A stretch of DNA of 38,004 nucleotides from Parvularcula sp. (GTDB taxonomy: Bacteria > Pseudomonadota > Alphaproteobacteria > Caulobacterales > Parvularculaceae): assembly GCA_002704915.1 (NCBI GenBank), contig PAIP01000072.1, positions 1-38,004 on the forward strand. The letters run 5' to 3'. Below the pieces are notes generated by a model that did no database searches, was not told the DNA's origin, and was given only the letters and a program-made list of their open reading frames with translations. Position numbers and translations under genes: made by a program. Shown in pieces: positions 33,831 to 38,004 of this stretch; position 1 is the first letter of the stretch; each line of letters starts with the position of its first letter.

Positions 33831-34055
33831 ATGGCGGTCGTCATCAGGCTGGATGTGATGCTGGCCTTGCGAAAAATGAAATCGAAAGAGCTCGCCGCCG
33901 CCATCGGCGCGACCGAGGCCAATCTTTCAAAGCTGAAATCCGGTGCCATGAAGGGCGTTAAATTCGAAACGCTCGATAAAATCTGCGAAGTTCTCGACTG
34001 TCAGCCCGGAGATATTCTCGTCCATATTCCGAATACTGAAAAGCATGAAGATTAA
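33831..34055 (+). CDS. Xre/Cro-CI family regulator of a DUF2975 module (copy 2)
   Basis: A 74-residue helix-turn-helix protein that aligns without gaps to copy 1 at 11290-11514; the conserved parts are ANLSxLKxG in the recognition region and LDCQPGDIL near the end. It follows the DUF2975 gene. It probably binds its own promoter, perhaps at 33252-33280. The N-terminal few residues (MAVVIRLDVML) may help dimerisation. Targets beyond its own operon are unknown. Confidence 0.85.
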   Translation: MAVVIRLDVMLALRKMKSKELAAAIGATEANLSKLKSGAMKGVKFETLDKICEVLDCQPGDILVHIPNTEKHED

Positions 34056-34116
34056 GGCCGGTTGATCCTGGCAGCGAGAACAGCGACACTCGCGCCTGTA
34101 AAAATCCGGGGATGTC

Positions 34117-34983
34117 ATGCGGCCTTTCGCCTTTTTACTGCTCGCTTTGAGTGCCGCCTGCGGCGGAGAAAAAGAAACGCCGGAAGCTGCGGGTATAGAA
34201 AGCACGCCGGACCTGGAAAAGCTTTGGATAGCAGAGGGCTTTTCCGCGCCGGAGGGCGTCGCCGCAGCGCCCGCCACCGGTGAGGGCGGGGGCCGTTTTT
34301 TCATCTCCAATGTCGCCGGCGAGCCGGACCGCAAAGACGGTGAGGGATGGATCTCTATCCTCTCCGATGACGGCGAGATCATCACAGAGAAATTCGCTGA
34401 GGGAATGAATGCGCCCAAGGGCATGGCTGTTTTTGGCGGTCGGCTTTACGTCACTGACATCGATCAGGTGCTTATTTTCGATGTTGAAAGCGGCGAGCCG
34501 CTTGGCGCCGTCGAGATCGATCGTGCGCAGTTTCTCAATGACATGACCGTCTGGCAGGGCGGGATCTTTGTGTCCGATTCAGGCGCAGGAAAAATTCACC
34601 GGATTGATGGCGATCAATCCATGCTCTGGCTGGAAGACGACCGTCTTGGCGGCGTCAATGGCGTGCTGGGCGACGGCGACACTCTTTACATTGCGACCAT
34701 GGCCAGCGGTTCGCTTTACGCCGCCGACACGCAAGGGACTCTGACCGAGATCGCCACGGACATGAAAAACGCCGACGGCATCGGTCTTGTTCCCGGCGGC
34801 GGATGGCTTGTGTCATCCTTTCCGGGGGTCATTTATTACGTCTCGCCCGAAGGAGAAGCCGCCAAACTCGTTGACACCCGCGAAGACGGCGTTCTCCAAA
34901 ACGATCTCACCATGTTCGGCGATCTCGTGATTGTGCCGAACTGGAATCCTGGGACAGTGACGGCCTGGAAAATCCGCCCATAG
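34117..34983 (+). CDS. Beta-propeller lipoprotein, NHL/SMP-30-like
   Basis: A 288-residue lipoprotein (SAACGG, Cys near residue 15). From residue 30 on it shows repeated beta-strand units with GMAVFGGRLYVTDIDQVLIFD, VWQGGIFVSDSGAGKIHRID and similar repeats, typical of six-bladed SMP-30/gluconolactonase or NHL-like propellers. It may bind a ligand or hydrolyse a lactone; no clear catalytic set could be assigned. It lies 61 nt after the Xre gene and could share its transcript, but its role in that module is unclear. Confidence 0.75.
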   Translation: MRPFAFLLLALSAACGGEKETPEAAGIESTPDLEKLWIAEGFSAPEGVAAAPATGEGGGRFFISNVAGEPDRKDGEGWISILSDDGEIITEKFAEGMNAPKGMAVFGGRLYVTDIDQVLIFDVESGEPLGAVEIDRAQFLNDMTVWQGGIFVSDSGAGKIHRIDGDQSMLWLEDDRLGGVNGVLGDGDTLYIATMASGSLYAADTQGTLTEIATDMKNADGIGLVPGGGWLVSSFPGVIYYVSPEGEAAKLVDTREDGVLQNDLTMFGDLVIVPNWNPGTVTAWKIRP

Positions 34984-35128
34984 GTCATTTCCGCATTCTG
35001 CTCGTTTCGCCGCAATCACGGCTCTGTCTGTCGACAATGCGACGAAGCGTATTTGTAATCCCGCCGCGGCAAGGCAAGCTGCCCGCGGGACTGGGGCTTT
35101 TGTTGACGTAAGTTGGTGTGCATAGCGC

Positions 35129-36154
35129 ATGACGATAGCGCCTGTTCAGTCTCCTTCTATGGCGGTGGGGAAGGACCCTGCAGTTCTGCCCGTAATGCTC
35201 GATCTGACACAGGATCAGGTTTTGCTGGCAAGGCTCTCGCTGAGAGACCAGGCGCAGGCGAGTTTTCTCGATGAACGGGCTGTCGGACCGTCCACGCCGA
35301 CCCAATGGCTTGCCTGGGCGGCGTTTCGCGATGCCTGCGCCACCGCGCCCGGCGGCGCCCCGCCATCCTACATTCTGCATGTAAGCCATTGCGGCTCGAC
35401 GCTGATCTCTCGGCTCGTTGAGGCCGCCTCCGGCGCGAGGAGCCTGCGCGAACCGTTGCCGCTTCGCACCTTTGCCGTTGAGGCTGTGCAAAGTTTTGAC
35501 GGCGGCGCCTTTTTAATGCGACAGGAACGGGTTGACCGCATCAGGATGTTCGAAAAGGCATGGTGCTGCGGCGCGCCAGTCGTGATCAAGGCCACCAGCA
35601 TCTGCAATGACATTGTGGATGATTTGTCCCCGAACGCGCCGGTGGCTTTCGTTTATGTCCGTCCGGAAACCTATCTCGCCACCGTTCTTGGCAGACCGCG
35701 CGTGAAAGGGGATTTGCGCGCCTACGGACAATTACGGTTGCGGCGCTGGAACGCGCGCTCCGGATGGCCCCAGCGCATGAGCGACCTGAGGCCGGGCGAA
35801 CTGGCCGCTTTGTGCTGGCTGACCGAAACCACGTCCATTGCTTTTGCTCAGCGGGATTTTTTCGAGATTGATTTCGACCGATTTCTTCGAAGCCCGCATG
35901 ACCAACTTGCAGCCCTATGCAGGCATCTCGGCGTAAGCGCGCCGATGGACCGCGTAGCGCGCGCTCTCTCTGGCCCCGTCACAAAGGTCTATTCTAAAAA
36001 TCCTGACCGAGCCTATGACGCCGCGGCGCGGGCGCAGATCCTCAATCATGGACGCAACGCCGCCGCAGAGGAAATCCGCGCCGGCCTCGCCTGGCTCGAA
36101 ACGGCGGCGAAAGCCTGGAGAACCGCCGAACTCGCACTTGCCCGTTATGGCTGA
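35129..36154 (+). CDS. Sulfotransferase-like P-loop protein
   Basis: A 341-residue cytosolic protein. Near residues 82-95, YILHVSHCGSTLISRL resembles the 5'-phosphosulfate-binding loop of sulfotransferases, followed by SLREP, which is common in this family. The later YVRPETYLAT and the FFEIDFDRFLRSP segment are consistent with the second PAPS-binding region. The substrate is unknown. It is preceded by a 145-nt gap with no gene; the gap has GC-rich inverted repeats near 35060-35090 that could end the beta-propeller transcript. A second possible start is at codon 11. Convergent with truB. Confidence 0.65.
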   Translation: MTIAPVQSPSMAVGKDPAVLPVMLDLTQDQVLLARLSLRDQAQASFLDERAVGPSTPTQWLAWAAFRDACATAPGGAPPSYILHVSHCGSTLISRLVEAASGARSLREPLPLRTFAVEAVQSFDGGAFLMRQERVDRIRMFEKAWCCGAPVVIKATSICNDIVDDLSPNAPVAFVYVRPETYLATVLGRPRVKGDLRAYGQLRLRRWNARSGWPQRMSDLRPGELAALCWLTETTSIAFAQRDFFEIDFDRFLRSPHDQLAALCRHLGVSAPMDRVARALSGPVTKVYSKNPDRAYDAAARAQILNHGRNAAAEEIRAGLAWLETAAKAWRTAELALARYG

Positions 36155-36165
36155 AATATCGCCTC

Positions 36166-37101
36166 TCAGGCGTTGAAAACGCGGTTCGGCTTCAGCTTGA
36201 GGCCGTCGAGCTCGCAAATCGCCACAGCGTCATCGTGGAGGACCGCAAGGACGCCCTCAATGACGCCCGCGGCGTCGCCGCGAACGCCTTTCGCCGTCGC
36301 CGGTGAGACGACCGCAGCCTGGCCGCGCCGGAGTTTGTCCGCCTGCGGACCGTCGATAACGGCCTGGGGCATGGCGGCAAGCGCATGGGTGATCGGCAAT
36401 AGCGCCGCATCGCGTTCTTCCACCGTTTCCATCGCTTCAAGAGCATCAAGCGTAATTCCGTCTTCGGCGCGCAAGGCCCCCACCGCAAGCCGGCGAAGTT
36501 CTGCAACATAACCTTCGGTCCCGAGCGCGCGAGCCATATCGCGCACCAGGGCGCGCACATAGGCGCCTTTGCCCGTCACAGCTTCGAATACAGTTTCATC
36601 ATCGGAGCGCATTTCAATGATTCTAAGATCGTGGATCATCACCTGACGCGGCTCAAGCTTCACTTTCTCGCCATCACGGGCGATGTCATAAGCACGCTCG
36701 CCTTGCACCTTGATCGCTGAAAATTGTGGTGGAATCTGTTCAATCTCGCCTGTGAACCGGGGCAACACAGCTTCAATCTCATCACGAGAAGGACGCTTGT
36801 CGGAGGTTGCAATCACATCGCCTTCCGCATCGTCCGTGGACCGCGCCTCGCCCCAGCGCGCCGTAAAACGATAGTGTTTTTGCGCATCCATGACAAAACC
36901 GGAGGTTTTTGTCGCCTCCCCGAAAGCGATAGGCAACACGCCCGTCGCCAGCGGATCTAACGTGCCCGCATGTCCGGCCTTTTGCGCCTGAAACAGCCAT
37001 TTTGCCTTGGAAACCGCTTCGGTCGAGCCGAAGTCATACGCCTTGTCGATGATCAGCCAACCGGAAACCGGCCGGCCTTTTTTATTGCGCCGTCTGCCCA
37101 T
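36166..37101 (-). CDS. truB: tRNA pseudouridine(55) synthase TruB
   Basis: A 311-residue pseudouridine synthase modifying U55 of the tRNA T-loop. The catalytic Asp49 lies in GHAGTLDPLATG, preceded by the N-terminal strand GWLIIDK. The central domain keeps QIPPQFSAIKVQGERAYD, and a C-terminal PUA-like domain ends the protein. AGGA lies before the ATG. rbfA and rpsO would normally flank truB; neither adjoins it here. It is followed downstream on minus by the plus-strand sulfotransferase gene. Confidence 0.95.
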   Translation of the reverse strand: MGRRRNKKGRPVSGWLIIDKAYDFGSTEAVSKAKWLFQAQKAGHAGTLDPLATGVLPIAFGEATKTSGFVMDAQKHYRFTARWGEARSTDDAEGDVIATSDKRPSRDEIEAVLPRFTGEIEQIPPQFSAIKVQGERAYDIARDGEKVKLEPRQVMIHDLRIIEMRSDDETVFEAVTGKGAYVRALVRDMARALGTEGYVAELRRLAVGALRAEDGITLDALEAMETVEERDAALLPITHALAAMPQAVIDGPQADKLRRGQAAVVSPATAKGVRGDAAGVIEGVLAVLHDDAVAICELDGLKLKPNRVFNA

Positions 37102-37190
37102 TTTATGAGGGTCCTGTTCTTTAATTCATCGCTATTCTGTCGCCTCATGCGCCGGATCGAACGGCGGCGAGGCCAGGAAGGCGCTTTCAA

Positions 37191-37995
37191 TCAGGTCGCC
37201 GCGCTTGCGTCAAGCGGCGCCTCAAGCACTGGCGCAAGCATATCCTTTACGTGCCGATCGCCGCGATCACCGCGGATGATCGTATAATCGTTGATGCCAA
37301 TAGCGTTCGAAAGCATCAAAAAGGCATTGTTCCACCAAGCGTCATCGACAATCTCCACAACTCGCCGGACGGGCCATCCTAGCGTGTTGTAGAAAGCAGA
37401 GCCATGATCGAAGATCACCGTTTCCGCCTCATGGGCGACCGCAGCGTAGCTCTCCGGCGAGGCTTCGCAGGTGCGGATAACCCGCCCGCCTGCCGCTTTC
37501 ACGAGATCTTCAACCAGAAGACTGGGGTAATGCCGTTCCGCGACATCGGAAACTTCTCCGTGACGCGAAAGATAAACAACACCGCCGGGACGGGCCGCAT
37601 AACGAGGTTCGCCGAAAATTCCGCGCAACAGCCGCGCCTCGTTTTCAGGAAAATGCACGAAGAACTTCTGTTGCCGGAGAATGCGCGCCTTCTCGATAAG
37701 CAAAGGGCGGTCAATCGAACGCCAGTCGACGCATAACCTCTCAAGATCGCGCTTCGCATAAAACTTCGCCGCGACCTTTGCCGGCATTAGCAAAGGCGCA
37801 GACAGGGGCGCCTCTCGCAAAACCGGTATCAGATATTCCGACACCCAGTCCCCGTAGGTGTCGTTATGAGCGCACTGAATGATGACGGCTTCAGGGAGCG
37901 TTTCTGTAAGCGTTCGGCGAAGAGCGCTGGTTGATCAGGCGGATTTCTTTTTTCGCGGTTTTCGGTTCCAGCGTTTTGCGAGGTAGGCGACGCAT
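37191..37995 (-). pseudogene. GT61-type glycosyltransferase (DUF563), probably frameshifted
   Basis: The C-terminal 217 residues (37191-37844, from a GTG) resemble DUF563/GT61 glycosyltransferases: YLSRHGEVSD, then IFDHGSAFYNTL, VVEIVDDAWW and a GND-like ending. The same frame remains coding-like upstream (LPEAVIIQCAHNDTYGDWV) but meets TGA at 37935-37937 with no start in between. A second frame from the ATG at 37995 (MRRLPRKTLEPKTAKKE...) leads in and would join it if one base were added in a GCGC run near 37924, giving NQRALRRTLTETLPEAV. This suggests a 1-nt deletion, real or a sequencing error. Confidence 0.6.
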
Positions 37996-38004
37996 ACTTT
38001 CAGG

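Noticed and set aside
35100-35128. TTGACG as a -35 box for the sulfotransferase gene
   Set aside because: It lies too near the start codon to leave room for a -10 element and leader.

Overview
This window looks like chromosomal DNA from a moderately GC-rich alphaproteobacterium, probably aquatic and possibly near the Hyphomonadales/Parvularculales. The inference rests on a fabA-fabB-fabI block, DUF1244, DUF2141, an rdgB...hemW neighbourhood, a truB/rpsO/pnp group and a TTAA-N7-TTAA CtrA-like site. There is no rRNA, tRNA, CRISPR array or recognisable insertion sequence, so the placement is not firm.

Region by region. Bases 1-188 encode an F-box-like peptide that does not fit the rest and may be a chimeric edge. 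From 189 to 6658 the minus strand carries a GlpQ-type lipoprotein phosphodiesterase, a Sel1-like lipoprotein, an M20 peptidase, a Met-rich periplasmic protein, two tandem Fe(II)/2OG dioxygenases and arfB. DUF1244 follows on plus. Then come an AT-rich orphan membrane protein, rlmN, a GFA-family zinc protein and an MFS exporter.

From 11290 to 12373 a minus-strand operon encodes two very short membrane/secreted peptides (44 and 51 aa), a DUF2975 membrane protein and a small Xre regulator. It faces the plus-strand operon rdgB - NDM-like subclass B1 metallo-beta-lactamase - hemW - DUF2721 - thiF/moeB, whose first three genes overlap each other. The space between the two operons holds a symmetric set of TTATCGA repeats ending at the rdgB ribosome binding site.

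From 16458 to 28813 lie a DUF2141 protein, a methyltransferase, an LpxR-like outer-membrane protein, a GRHPR-type dehydrogenase, a SH3 protein with a CtrA-like promoter, the fatty-acid block fabA-fabB-(small membrane protein)-fabI, an MscS channel, a DUF985 cupin, a DUF5694 lipoprotein and a DUF885 lipoprotein.

From 28986 to the end, pnp, rpsO and truB lie on minus but are separated by other genes: an SDR dehydrogenase between pnp and rpsO, and between rpsO and truB a CPBP intramembrane protease, a second DUF2975-Xre pair that also has TTATCGA repeats, a beta-propeller lipoprotein and a sulfotransferase-like protein. A GT61-type glycosyltransferase that seems frameshifted closes the window.

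The points most worth following are the NDM-like beta-lactamase wedged between rdgB and hemW, the divergent peptide/DUF2975/Xre operon that may share its control region, and the second copy of that module elsewhere in the window.
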